Part shown: positions 1-6,795 of the stretch, in pieces
Numbering within the stretch: position 1 is the stretch's first letter
Layout of the letters: each line of letters opens with the position of its first letter
Translations under genes and position numbers: made by a program
Notes under the pieces: model-generated
What the model was told of the DNA's origin: nothing
Seen by the model: the letters and a program-made list of their open reading frames with translations, nothing else
The model's database searches: none
Assembly (NCBI GenBank): GCA_031257135.1
Contig: JAIRPH010000117.1
Span: 1-7,204, forward strand
Length of the DNA stretch: 7,204 nt
Reading direction: 5' to 3'
DNA from: Spirochaetaceae bacterium
GTDB taxonomy: Bacteria > Spirochaetota > Spirochaetia > Treponematales > Breznakiellaceae

Positions 1-2
1 GA

Positions 3-179
3 ACTCGCGTTTGTATTGATACGGATGACGTTATTTTCCAATATATTCTTTTGAAGGATGACCGCTTATATATTGTCTGGTCCAACGAGCGGCATTATAT
101 ACTTTTTCCGCTGTCGCCGATTCTTCATTTGCTATTGCGGTATAATAAAGATACTGGAGGTATACCATGGCGGAAATGA
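3..179 (+). CDS. 3' end of an unidentified upstream gene (partial)
   Basis: This frame is open from the left edge of the window for 58 codons and ends at TGA 177-179. It is cut by the window, so no start is visible. The peptide has ordinary protein composition, with stretches such as DDRLYIVWSNERHYILF and LSPILHLLLRYNKD. I recognise no domain. Its last codons run through the Shine-Dalgarno and start of the next gene (ATG 167), giving a 13-nt overlap typical of translational coupling. A competing reading is that 1-166 is intergenic, because a perfect TATAAT lies at 141-146. Sequence upstream of the window would settle this. Confidence 0.4.
   Translation, partial: TRVCIDTDDVIFQYILLKDDRLYIVWSNERHYILFPLSPILHLLLRYNKDTGGIPWRK
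141..160 (+). promoter_or_regulatory. TATAAT -10 element and GGAGG ribosome binding site of the broken nuclease-like gene
   Basis: TATAAT at 141-146 matches the -10 consensus exactly, but I see no good -35 at 16-18 bp, so the promoter is uncertain. GGAGG at 156-160 sits 6 nt before ATG 167. This strong, ideally spaced site shows that translation was designed to begin at 167, in a different frame from most of the downstream open frame. Confidence 0.45.
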
Positions 180-609
180 TGGTGGAAGAAGCTCAGGATT
201 GGGAAAGGAACTTAATTTTTCTGCTGTTTGGGCGGCTTTAATGGAAAGCCGGATGCAAGTAAACAACCTGGCGGAAAAGGTTGACCGTGTTACCAATAAT
301 GTCGGCGGATTAAATCAATCCATGTGCGATTTGATAGAAACGCTGTTTGCTCCGCATCTCGGCGAAAAGTTCAACGCATATCATTACGATCTCAAATGGG
401 TATTTCATCGGGTTCCTATCTATGACAACGCCAACCAGTTACGTAGCGATATAGACATTCTGCTTTCCGATACTAACGTATATATGGCGGTGGAAGTAAA
501 GCGGCGGCTTGAGAGAACTGATCAAGTTAATAAGCATATAAAGCGGATACGGTTGATAGGGCAATATCCGCCTGCGGAGGTTAAAGGGAAGCGATTACTT
601 GCACATTAA
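167..609 (+). pseudogene. Frameshifted, C-terminally truncated PD-(D/E)XK nuclease-like protein gene
   Basis: The start is fixed by GGAGG 6 nt before ATG 167 and gives MAEMMVEEAQDWE. That frame stops at TAA 239-241. The conserved body lies in the -1 frame, from about 199 (LGKELNFSAVWAALMESRMQ) to TAA 607-609, so one base appears lost around 194-215. I see no classic slippery heptamer there. The body has a short coiled-coil-like segment (NNLAEKVDRVTNNVGGLNQS), then FAPHLGEKFNAYHYDL, then the nuclease-fold signature: an Asp in SDIDILL followed by EVK in YMAVEVKRRL. From memory this resembles a small family multiplied in termite-gut treponemes. Those proteins continue about 40-50 residues past the KRLL position with a GAIAG-like strand, but here the frame ends at once with AH-stop. 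No other frame supplies the missing part. An alternative is a short intact gene from ATG 241 (122 aa). Probably non-functional. Confidence 0.6.
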
Positions 610-1190
610 GAGCCTAACTGCTGAACCATCAAGGCCGCGGCGAGTTTCATTTCTTCGACGGAAGAGCGTTTCAGTACGGCGAGACGGAATATGGCGGATT
701 CAATCAGCCCGTAGAGGAGGTCGTCGGCGATCCGTACATTTACCGGACGAATCTCGCCCGCCCGGATTCCTTCTATTATCATGGTTGCCAGAATATGCCT
801 GAGCCGAATCGTCCTGCGCCGGACAAGCGTGTCCGGCGCGGCATCCTTCTTAGAAAGATAGTGCAGATAGTCCAAAATCACTGAAAGCAGACGGCAGTTC
901 TCCTCAAGGCGGTCGATGATCACCAACAACACCTTGCCGAGCTTGTCCCGCGTATTCAACCCCTTGTCCTGCCGAATCCGTACAATATCAGCTTCAACAT
1001 CTCCCATAAGCTGTTTGATGCTGTAGTTAAACATCTCTTTCTTGTTCTTAAAATAGATATACAACGTGGTTCTCGTAATGCCGCAACGGTCCGCAATTTT
1101 TTGAAAGGTTACATCCTCATACCCTTCGGTTATGAAGATGTCCAGCGCGTGTTCTAAAATCTCCCGCCGCCGCTTGTCATGGGCTACCAC
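606..1190 (-). CDS. TetR/AcrR-family transcriptional regulator
   Basis: This is a 194-aa DNA-binding repressor-type protein of usual TetR length. The N-terminal domain (about residues 6-55) has the family helix-turn-helix: VTFQKIADRCGI as helix 2, then TRTTLYIYFKNKKEMF as recognition helix and following residues. The C-terminal all-helical part (about 60-194) would bind a ligand and dimerise, but it shows no specific family signature, so the ligand is unknown. The start is GTG at 1188-1190, preceded by AAGGAT in the end of the methylase gene. The in-frame ATG at 1178-1180 would trim only three residues. The gene begins at the base after the methylase stop codon, so the two are surely co-transcribed. 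Its stop overlaps the stop of the broken nuclease-like gene in a shared TTAA. It may act locally or on fatty-acid genes; nothing here proves either. Confidence 0.93.
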   Translation of the reverse strand: MVAHDKRRREILEHALDIFITEGYEDVTFQKIADRCGITRTTLYIYFKNKKEMFNYSIKQLMGDVEADIVRIRQDKGLNTRDKLGKVLLVIIDRLEENCRLLSVILDYLHYLSKKDAAPDTLVRRRTIRLRHILATMIIEGIRAGEIRPVNVRIADDLLYGLIESAIFRLAVLKRSSVEEMKLAAALMVQQLGS

Positions 1191-2372
1191 TTATATATCC
1201 TTATACTGAAAAAAATATGACTGAACCGCGCCGTTGGTTATTTCCCGGCAGGAATCCGCCTTTTTCCCGAAAAAAGACTCAAACCCCGGATGATCCGTGA
1301 TGATCCCCAGCTTCCAGCCGGGAAATCCGCGGGTCAGCGTTGCCATCTCACGATAGGTCTTTTCCGCTGTTTCCGCGTCTCCCAGACGCCTCCCGTAAGG
1401 CGGATTGGTAACTATAATCCCCGCTTCGTCAGGAGCCGAGGCTTCCGCAAGAGAAAGGCTCCTGAAATCAGGAAGCCACGGAAGCCGCGCCCCCGCCCGA
1501 ATCCCCCGCTCAGAAACGCCCAGCCCTCGGGCAAGCTCATAAGCCCGCTCCCCATTGGATTTCGCTATGGATGCCATTCTGGGGTCTCCATCGCTTCCGT
1601 ATATCCGTATACGCCTAGAAAAATCTATCTTCCTGAAAAACTCTTCCCGCACCGACTGTTCTACTTCCCTGTCCCCAATCAGAAGGTCCGAAAGCGTAAA
1701 GCCCCTGCCCAATCCGGGAGCCATATCCCAAGCAAACATTGCGGCTTCAATCGCAATGGTCCCGGAACCGCAAAAGGGGTCATAAAGCGGAAACTTCCGC
1801 CGCCACCCGGCAAGCAATAAAAGAGCCGCCGCCGTAGTTTCCCGCAGAGGCGCAACGCCTCCTTCACTGCGATAGCCTCGCTTAAACAACGGTTCCCCAG
1901 CGAGATCAAGTAAAAGAGAAACCTGATCCTTTTCGATGTATACCCGTATCTCCGCGGTTTTGCCGTAATCGGGAAGCCGAGCGGCTCTGTAATACGCGCA
2001 AAGCCTATCCGCCGCGGCTTTGTGAACCATAGCCTGTATGCTCGTTTCCGCCGTGAGTCGGGAACGCTTGGTCCTGACCTTAGCAATCCGCAGACCCATG
2101 CCCGCGGGAATGAGGGTTTCCCACGGAACGGCTCCGGCTCCGGCAAACAGCGCGCCGAAATCTTCCGCCGGAAAACACGCGGCTTCCAGCAAAACCCGAT
2201 CCGCGGCGCGTAAGCCCATAAGCGCGCGATACAGCCCCGCCGTATCTCCCTGAAACCGCACCTTCCCGAAAGCCCCGTCTGTTACCCTTAGTCCGAGCTT
2301 CTTCAGCTCTTGGGACACTACTCTTTCCGCGCCTACCCCGCAGAGGGCTAAGGCGGTCATCATCTGCAACAC
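1191..2372 (-). CDS. THUMP-domain rRNA (guanine-N2) methyltransferase, RlmL/YpsC type
   Basis: This 393-aa protein is predicted to methylate guanine N2 in 23S rRNA using S-adenosylmethionine in the cytoplasm. By family knowledge, the equivalent half of E. coli RlmKL makes m2G2445; the exact site here is inferred. The N-terminal region (about 1-160) is a ferredoxin-like plus THUMP RNA-binding module that includes KVRTKRSRL. It is followed by KRGYR (164-168) and APLRET (174-179). The catalytic Rossmann domain has motif I DPFCGSG (198-204), an acidic SAM-contact segment GSDGDPR (259-265) and motif IV TNPPYGRRL (322-330). Length matches the single-domain YpsC type, not the ~700-aa fusion. The start is uncertain: GTG 2372, TTG 2369, ATG 2363 and ATG 2360 are all in frame and none has a clear Shine-Dalgarno. 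A promoter -10 ends only 6 nt before GTG 2372. It is first in an operon with tetR. Confidence 0.93.
   Translation of the reverse strand: MLQMMTALALCGVGAERVVSQELKKLGLRVTDGAFGKVRFQGDTAGLYRALMGLRAADRVLLEAACFPAEDFGALFAGAGAVPWETLIPAGMGLRIAKVRTKRSRLTAETSIQAMVHKAAADRLCAYYRAARLPDYGKTAEIRVYIEKDQVSLLLDLAGEPLFKRGYRSEGGVAPLRETTAAALLLLAGWRRKFPLYDPFCGSGTIAIEAAMFAWDMAPGLGRGFTLSDLLIGDREVEQSVREEFFRKIDFSRRIRIYGSDGDPRMASIAKSNGERAYELARGLGVSERGIRAGARLPWLPDFRSLSLAEASAPDEAGIIVTNPPYGRRLGDAETAEKTYREMATLTRGFPGWKLGIITDHPGFESFFGKKADSCREITNGAVQSYFFQYKDI
1197..1202 (-). promoter_or_regulatory. Shine-Dalgarno of tetR inside the methylase gene's 3' end
   Basis: AAGGAT on the minus strand lies 6 nt before GTG 1190 and overlaps the last codons of the methylase gene. 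It decides in favour of the GTG start and implies translational coupling of the regulator to the methylase. Confidence 0.65.
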
Positions 2373-2378
2373 AGAAAA

Positions 2379-2407
2379 AGTATACCATCTCCCGCGGGAC
2401 TGTGCAA
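2379..2407 (-). promoter_or_regulatory. Promoter of the methylase-tetR operon
   Basis: On the minus strand, TTGCAC (2407-2402) and TATACT (2384-2379) are separated by exactly 17 bp. The -10 matches 5 of 6 consensus bases and the -35 matches 3 of 6. The predicted transcription start falls at about 2372-2373, on the GTG start codon, so the mRNA would have no leader. Confidence 0.6.
2390..2399. promoter_or_regulatory. 10-bp perfect palindrome in the promoter spacer (possible operator)
   Basis: TCCCGCGGGA reads the same on both strands and lies wholly between the -35 and -10 of the methylase-tetR promoter, where a bound protein would block polymerase. Since the operon encodes a TetR protein, autoregulation is a reasonable inference. 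The site is shorter than usual TetR operators, and a GC-rich 10-mer palindrome can arise by chance. Confidence 0.3.
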
Positions 2408-2453
2408 TAAACGGACATGGATTGCGCTTTCCAAAATCTAATACGGAAATAAC

Positions 2454-2480
2454 GCGCGGCTTGGTCCGCGCTTCTCTTTA
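2454..2480 (+). terminator. GC-rich hairpin with pyrimidine-rich tail in the divergent intergenic region
   Basis: GCGCGG (2454-2459) and CCGCGC (2466-2471) form a perfect 6-bp stem with a 6-nt loop, followed by TTCTCTTTA. The form is that of a weak intrinsic terminator on the plus strand. No plus-strand gene ends here, so it may insulate the lipoprotein promoter, stop stray transcription, or be the end of a small RNA. Function is uncertain. Confidence 0.35.
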
Positions 2481-2508
2481 CCAGAGGTTGAACATAAGCA
2501 AAATATTA

Positions 2509-2537
2509 TTGAAACCAAAAGGTCATTGCGCTATTTT
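2509..2537 (+). promoter_or_regulatory. Promoter of the lipoprotein gene
   Basis: TTGAAA (2509-2514) and TATTTT (2532-2537) are separated by 17 bp, each matching 4 of 6 consensus bases. Only 7 nt separate the -10 from ATG 2545, so transcription would start at or next to the start codon. The only purine-rich stretch before the ATG (AGG, 2541-2543) is one base away, too close to act as a Shine-Dalgarno. Confidence 0.5.
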
Positions 2538-2544
2538 AGTAGGT

Positions 2545-3204
2545 ATGAAGCATATAGTATTCTTTTTTTGCATAGCGGCGCTGATTTCCGCCTGTGCGAC
2601 AACAAAGCCTAAAAAGCCTGACATGATTGCGGATGCAGACCCTATCGCTTTGGGAACGGTAAGCATCGGATTTGAAAAATTCTTATCCTCAAAAGTAGGA
2701 CCGAAGGATGTTTCGGCGGTATTTGATCCCCGGACGGATACGGTGTACCTCCAATTCACCTACGAAACCCTCACGATCCGGCAGTTCTGGGATAACCAAA
2801 ACCGCAGAAATTTTACCGCCGCGTTGGAACATTACGCGCAAGATTTTGAAGACCGGAAGCTCACCGCCAAAAGCTCGAAAACCCGTACCGCGTACGGCTC
2901 GATTATCGGAAAAACCGAATGGGGGCAGTTTTCATTCACGATTAATTCACGCAGTTATCCTAAAATGGAACTAGGCTATCAGTTCAAGGGCGATAATCCC
3001 TACTTTACGGTAGTACAGCGGGAAGCTCAGGATACTCTGTCCGGTTATGAGGACCGTAACTCTCTCAGAATCACCTCCTATTTTACTAAGGCTCAGGCGG
3101 CGGAATTGGCGGCTCTCTTTGATCAAGAGTATCTCTTGGGCAGGCTGGAAGCGGAAGGCATCCCCCTGACTAAGGATGAAAATATCCGGGCTGATGTATA
3201 TTAA
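2545..3204 (+). CDS. Small lipoprotein of unknown function
   Basis: This is a 219-aa predicted lipoprotein. I chose ATG 2545 rather than the upstream ATG 2422 because it places a signal peptide at the very N-terminus: basic MKH, a hydrophobic core (IVFFFCIAALIS) and lipobox I-S-A-C with Cys17 as the acylated residue. The upstream extension would bury that signal behind 41 residues spanning the GC hairpin and promoter. The mature part starts ATTKPKKPD, a flexible tether, and continues as a mixed alpha/beta domain with aromatic strands (TDTVYLQFTY, GQFSFTIN, NPYFTVVQRE). I recognise no catalytic motif or named family. It would be attached to the inner or outer membrane facing the periplasm. It lies 71 bp upstream of the exonuclease gene, which has its own promoter, so they need not be functionally linked. 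Confidence 0.85.
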   Translation: MKHIVFFFCIAALISACATTKPKKPDMIADADPIALGTVSIGFEKFLSSKVGPKDVSAVFDPRTDTVYLQFTYETLTIRQFWDNQNRRNFTAALEHYAQDFEDRKLTAKSSKTRTAYGSIIGKTEWGQFSFTINSRSYPKMELGYQFKGDNPYFTVVQREAQDTLSGYEDRNSLRITSYFTKAQAAELAALFDQEYLLGRLEAEGIPLTKDENIRADVY

Positions 3205-3259
3205 CGGTTCGCCTCCCAACGCTGAGGATTTGCGCCCTATTCCCTTCCCGTTGCGGCTA

Positions 3260-3268
3260 TGCTAGACT
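3260..3268 (+). promoter_or_regulatory. Extended -10 promoter of the RNase II-family gene
   Basis: TGC-TAGACT has the TGN extension directly before a 4-of-6 -10 hexamer (3263-3268). There is no convincing -35 at 17 bp, which extended -10 promoters can do without. The hexamer ends 7 nt before ATG 3276, and the gap lacks a Shine-Dalgarno, so the message is probably leaderless. Confidence 0.4.
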
Positions 3269-3275
3269 TATCGCA

Positions 3276-5096
3276 ATGATGCAAGCAAAGAGTCTAGCGG
3301 TATATAAAAACCGCCCTGTCCTGGTGGTCGAAACCGGGGAGAAGATAACCATATCCCTGCCGGGAGGCGAAACCCTCCGAGTCCGTGAAAAAGATATTGA
3401 GCCGATTTATCCCGGACCCTGCGTTCAGGCGGACATAGAACGAGAGCCGCCCGCCGGAGACCCGCGGTCTGCGTGGGAACTGCTGGAAGGAAACAAGAGT
3501 ACCCTCAAAGAACTTGCCGAACTGGTCTATGACGCCTATACCGCGCAAACCGCGTGGTCCGCCTATCTGCTTCTCAAGGAGGGGCTGTATTTTTCGGGAA
3601 GCCCCGAAGAGGTGACCTGCCGTTCATTGGAAGAAGTAACGCTGGGAGAGCAAAAACGCCTCGGCAAACAGCAGGATCGGGCGGAACGGGATGCGTTTTT
3701 GGAGCGTCTCAAGTCGCAGACTCTGCGTTTGCCTGAAGACAGACGCTTTTTGCAGGACGTAGAAGCCCTGAGTTACGGCAAAACTGAAAAAAGCCGCACC
3801 CTCAAGGACTTGGGCAAGCCTGAAACTCCGCAAGAGGCGCATAAACTGCTTCTAAACAGCGGATTTTGGACTCCTCATATAAATCCGTATCCCTCGCGGT
3901 ATGGGCTGTCTATCTTATCTGCCGCGGTTCCGGTTAATCCTCCTCCGCAGGAGGAAGAGCGTCTTGACCTTACTCGTCTCAAAGCCTTTGCCATTGACAA
4001 CGCCTGGAGCGGCGATCCGGATGATGCGGTTTCGATAGAAGATGACTGTTTGTGGATTCACGTCGCAGACCCTGCCGCGTCGGTGGTTCCCGGAAGTCCC
4101 GCGGACATAGAAGCCCGCGGTCGGGGAGCCACCTTGTATCTGCCGGAAGGAGCGTCCCGAATGATCGCCGACGACGCCTTACCTCTTTTTGCGCTGGGCT
4201 TGACCGAAATTTCTCCGGCTCTTTCTTTTAAGGTACGGCTAAACGAAGATGCTTCGATTGAGGAAACTGAAATCTTCCGGTCGATGGTGTCAGTCACTCG
4301 GCTGACCTACGAAGAAGCCGACGCTCGGATCGAGGATATACCTGACCTGAAAGGTCTCTGCCTCTTGGCGGAGCGCAATCTGAAACGGCGGCTTGAGAGC
4401 GGCGCGGTGTCAATCGATCTGCCGGAAACGCATATTTTTGTATCCGCAGGACAAGTAAGCGTAGAGCCTATCAAGTCCTATCGTTCCTCTGATATGGTTC
4501 GGGAATGTATGCTTCTTGCCGGCGAAGGCGCGGGGCTGTGGGCGTTACAGCGGCGGCTTCCGTTTCCCTACGTCAGTCAGGAGGCGGGGGAGCTTCCTGA
4601 TGAGCCTTTGGAAGGGCTTGCCGGTTCATTTCAGCTTCGCCGGTGTATGCGTCCCCGGACGCTTTCGGCAAAGCCCGGCATCCATTGGGGATTAGGGCTT
4701 GACGCGTATACTCAAGTTACCAGCCCGCTCAGGCGGTACACTGATCTTTTGGCGCATCAGCAAATCCGGGCGTTTCTGCGGAAGGAGTCTCCCTTGAGCG
4801 AAGAGGATATTCTTCTGCGGCTTGCCGCGGGAGAAGCGGCGGCATCCTGCGTCGCTCAGGCGGAGCGGGCATCTCGGTCTCATTGGCTGGCGGCGTACTT
4901 AGCGGACAAGAAAGGCTCTCAGTGGAGCGGGGTGATGATGGAAAAACGAGGTCTCCGGTCGGTTGTTATGATTCCCGATTTAGGCATCGAAACGCAGGTA
5001 GCCGTAAAGAACGACCCGGAACCGAATGAGACCGTTGCGTTGACCCTATTATCGGTAAAAATCCCCGAAGGAGAAGCGGTATTTGCGGCTTCTTAG
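3276..5096 (+). CDS. RNase II (RNB) family 3'-5' exoribonuclease
   Basis: This 606-aa protein is predicted to degrade RNA from the 3' end, releasing nucleoside monophosphates with Mg2+, in mRNA decay or stable-RNA trimming in the cytoplasm. The N-terminus (about 5-48, PVLVVETGEKITISLPGG) looks like a small SH3-like barrel. It is followed by a long helical region (about 65-200), not the usual paired cold-shock domains. The RNB core (about 230-545) begins with AIDNAWSGDPDDAV. Asp241, Asp247, Asp249 and Asp250 have the same spacing as the four metal-binding Asp of E. coli RNase II (201, 207, 209, 210). The second signature, TSPLRRYTDLLAH (482-494), carries the catalytic-site arginines. The C-terminal 55 residues form a short, degenerate OB/S1-like tail. 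The layout recalls cyanobacterial and organellar RNase II more than E. coli RNase R. ATG 3276 and ATG 3279 are equally possible starts. Its stop lies 4 bp from the opposing ligase stop. Confidence 0.93.
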   Translation: MMQAKSLAVYKNRPVLVVETGEKITISLPGGETLRVREKDIEPIYPGPCVQADIEREPPAGDPRSAWELLEGNKSTLKELAELVYDAYTAQTAWSAYLLLKEGLYFSGSPEEVTCRSLEEVTLGEQKRLGKQQDRAERDAFLERLKSQTLRLPEDRRFLQDVEALSYGKTEKSRTLKDLGKPETPQEAHKLLLNSGFWTPHINPYPSRYGLSILSAAVPVNPPPQEEERLDLTRLKAFAIDNAWSGDPDDAVSIEDDCLWIHVADPAASVVPGSPADIEARGRGATLYLPEGASRMIADDALPLFALGLTEISPALSFKVRLNEDASIEETEIFRSMVSVTRLTYEEADARIEDIPDLKGLCLLAERNLKRRLESGAVSIDLPETHIFVSAGQVSVEPIKSYRSSDMVRECMLLAGEGAGLWALQRRLPFPYVSQEAGELPDEPLEGLAGSFQLRRCMRPRTLSAKPGIHWGLGLDAYTQVTSPLRRYTDLLAHQQIRAFLRKESPLSEEDILLRLAAGEAAASCVAQAERASRSHWLAAYLADKKGSQWSGVMMEKRGLRSVVMIPDLGIETQVAVKNDPEPNETVALTLLSVKIPEGEAVFAAS

Positions 5097-5100
5097 CATC

Positions 5101-6783
5101 CTATAGGGCGTTACGTTTAATTTTTTTCGTGGTGGTTTCCTCCATTCGCTCTTGCAGGATCGTAATTTTTTCGATTTTCTGGTAGTAAAGGAGCCGCTGA
5201 TTCACCTCGGAGACGATTTGCTCTATGCGGGTTGTAATCTGCGGCGCGTCGGCGTCTTTAAAGAAATCCTGACTGGGAAATACGAGGGCTTCGATGCTCT
5301 CGATTTTCATTTTTTTGTCTAACACAAAACCTCTGACCAGAATCTGATCGATTTCCTCAAAAAGCTGGAACTCGTTTTCTATTTCTTCGGGATAGACATT
5401 TTTTCCGCCTTCGGTAACGATCATGTTTTTCGCTCTGCCGGTGAGGTAGAGATACATTTCGCTGTCCAAATAGCCTAGATCGCCGGTTTTCAAATAGCCG
5501 TCAGCGGTGAAGACCGCGGCGGTCTCTTCAGGCATCTCGTAATAGCCCAGCATTACCATCGGTCCCTTCACGGCGATTTCCCCGACGCCCCGCTCGTCCG
5601 GATCAAGGACTTTCATATCCGCTTGGGGGATGACCTTGCCGACGCTGGTTTCCTTGTAATGCTCAACCGGATTCAGATTGATAATAGGCGAGGTTTCGGT
5701 AAGCCCGTAGCCTTGAATAAAGTCGATTCCCAACTGATTGTACTGTCTGAATACGCTGGGCGCCAAAGGACCGCCTCCGCAGATGCAGATTCGCAGAGTG
5801 GAAAGAGAGGCTTTCTGTAGAATCGCCGCAAACATCGTTTTTCCCGGATTCACCTTAAATACTTTCTTGATAAGCCCTGAAAGCGCCATCAGCAGGCGGA
5901 TGAGTCCGTACGCGATAAGCCCTTTCGCTTTGACCCCTCGGATTATCCCTGCCAAGAGCTTGTTGAACAGCATTGGAACCCCTAAGAGCATCGTTATCCG
6001 CGCTTCTTTGAGGTCTTTTAAGATCGCTTTGGTGACCATCCGCTTGCCGAAGACTAATTCCGCGCCGGTTGAGATCGCTTCGATAAACACCGCCAGCATA
6101 GTGTATGCGTGATGAATCGGGAGGAGCGCGTAAAATACGTCGGTATGATATACCGTAAGATTCCCCTGCGCGAGGTAACAGTCTGAAACGAAATTCCGAT
6201 GGGACAGCATGACCCCTTTGGGATTGCCGGTGGTGCCTGAGGTAAAGAGGATAGCCGCGAGGTCGGTCTCTTTCGCCTGCTCGATCTCCGCTTCAGGTCC
6301 GTCGAGATCGTAGATATACTCGCCGATCCCCTTTTTCAGGGACCGGACATACAAAAGATCTCCCGGCTGTTCCTCGTACCGGGCGTACTTTTCCTCATCC
6401 ACGAAGAGAACCTTCGATTGAGACGTTTTCAGGAGTAAATCGATTTCCTCATTTTTGAGCTGATAATCGATAGGAACCGCAACCGCGCCGGCAAAGAGAA
6501 TACCCAGATAAGCCACCGCCCATTCCGGGGCGTTCTTGCCGGTTACGGCTACCCGGTCGCCTTTGCCGATCCCAACGGCGTGAAGCCACCGCGCGACCGC
6601 CTCAACCGCCCTCAGCGATTCCCGATAAGTAAGACTGATGCGATCCGGCTCATAGATCGTAAAACAAGACCGCCCGCCGTAGCGGGAAACGGTAATCCGA
6701 AATGTTTCCGGCAGAGTGGGCCACAAACCGGTAAACTCCTTCCCTCGATAGTCCTCTAAAAACGCCCAACGGGTTTCTCCCAT
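5101..6783 (-). CDS. Long-chain acyl-CoA synthetase (AMP-dependent synthetase/ligase)
   Basis: This 560-aa member of the adenylate-forming family is predicted to activate fatty acids with ATP and CoA to acyl-CoA at the membrane or in the cytoplasm. I chose ATG 6783 (MGETRWAFL) because GGGGAG lies 6 nt upstream; the frame extends 18 codons further without a better start. Motifs: phosphate-binding loop FTSGTTGNPKG (about 180-190), GYGLTETSP (358-366), TGDLGYLD (433-440), GRAKNMIVTEGGKNVYPEEIE (449-469), and a C-terminal TTKKIKR in which Lys554 is the expected adenylation lysine (usual consensus TGKIKR). The hydrophobic, basic insert around 275-325 (KGLIAYGLIRLLMAL) is common in bacterial FadD-like ligases and may contact membrane. 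Substrate chain length cannot be read from sequence. The gene stands alone on the minus strand with a long upstream region, and its 3' end has no room for a terminator. Confidence 0.93.
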   Translation of the reverse strand: MGETRWAFLEDYRGKEFTGLWPTLPETFRITVSRYGGRSCFTIYEPDRISLTYRESLRAVEAVARWLHAVGIGKGDRVAVTGKNAPEWAVAYLGILFAGAVAVPIDYQLKNEEIDLLLKTSQSKVLFVDEEKYARYEEQPGDLLYVRSLKKGIGEYIYDLDGPEAEIEQAKETDLAAILFTSGTTGNPKGVMLSHRNFVSDCYLAQGNLTVYHTDVFYALLPIHHAYTMLAVFIEAISTGAELVFGKRMVTKAILKDLKEARITMLLGVPMLFNKLLAGIIRGVKAKGLIAYGLIRLLMALSGLIKKVFKVNPGKTMFAAILQKASLSTLRICICGGGPLAPSVFRQYNQLGIDFIQGYGLTETSPIINLNPVEHYKETSVGKVIPQADMKVLDPDERGVGEIAVKGPMVMLGYYEMPEETAAVFTADGYLKTGDLGYLDSEMYLYLTGRAKNMIVTEGGKNVYPEEIENEFQLFEEIDQILVRGFVLDKKMKIESIEALVFPSQDFFKDADAPQITTRIEQIVSEVNQRLLYYQKIEKITILQERMEETTTKKIKRNAL

Positions 6784-6789
6784 GTTCTT

Positions 6790-6795
6790 CTCCCC
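6790..6795 (-). promoter_or_regulatory. Shine-Dalgarno of the acyl-CoA synthetase gene
   Basis: GGGGAG on the minus strand ends 6 nt before ATG 6783. It fixes the start and excludes the 18-codon upstream extension. A nearby TATAAC (6802-6797) would place the transcript start at about 6790 and remove this site, so the more distant promoter at 6975-7003 is the better candidate for a translated mRNA. Confidence 0.75.

Noticed and set aside
58..166. N-terminal extension of the nuclease-like frame from ATG 58
   Set aside because: The extension overlaps the upstream open frame, the TATAAT and the ribosome binding site of ATG 167, and has no relation to the family N-terminus. It is an artefact of the frameshift.
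194..220. Programmed -1 ribosomal frameshifting to rescue the nuclease-like gene
   Set aside because: No X-XXY-YYZ slippery heptamer is present in the initial frame, no strong downstream pseudoknot is evident, and the C-terminus is also missing, so simple decay is more likely.
599..802. 67-codon plus-strand frame opposite tetR
   Set aside because: It is antisense to a clearly coding TetR gene, has no ribosome binding site, and its Arg/Ser/Pro-rich composition is typical of a shadow frame.
1679..2146. 155-codon minus-strand frame inside the methylase gene
   Set aside because: It lies in another frame of the same strand, where the methylase motifs are unambiguous. Its Pro/Arg/Leu-rich composition indicates a shadow.
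2422..2544. Upstream start (ATG 2422) for the lipoprotein
   Set aside because: It would place 41 residues before a textbook lipoprotein signal peptide and translate through the GC hairpin and promoter.
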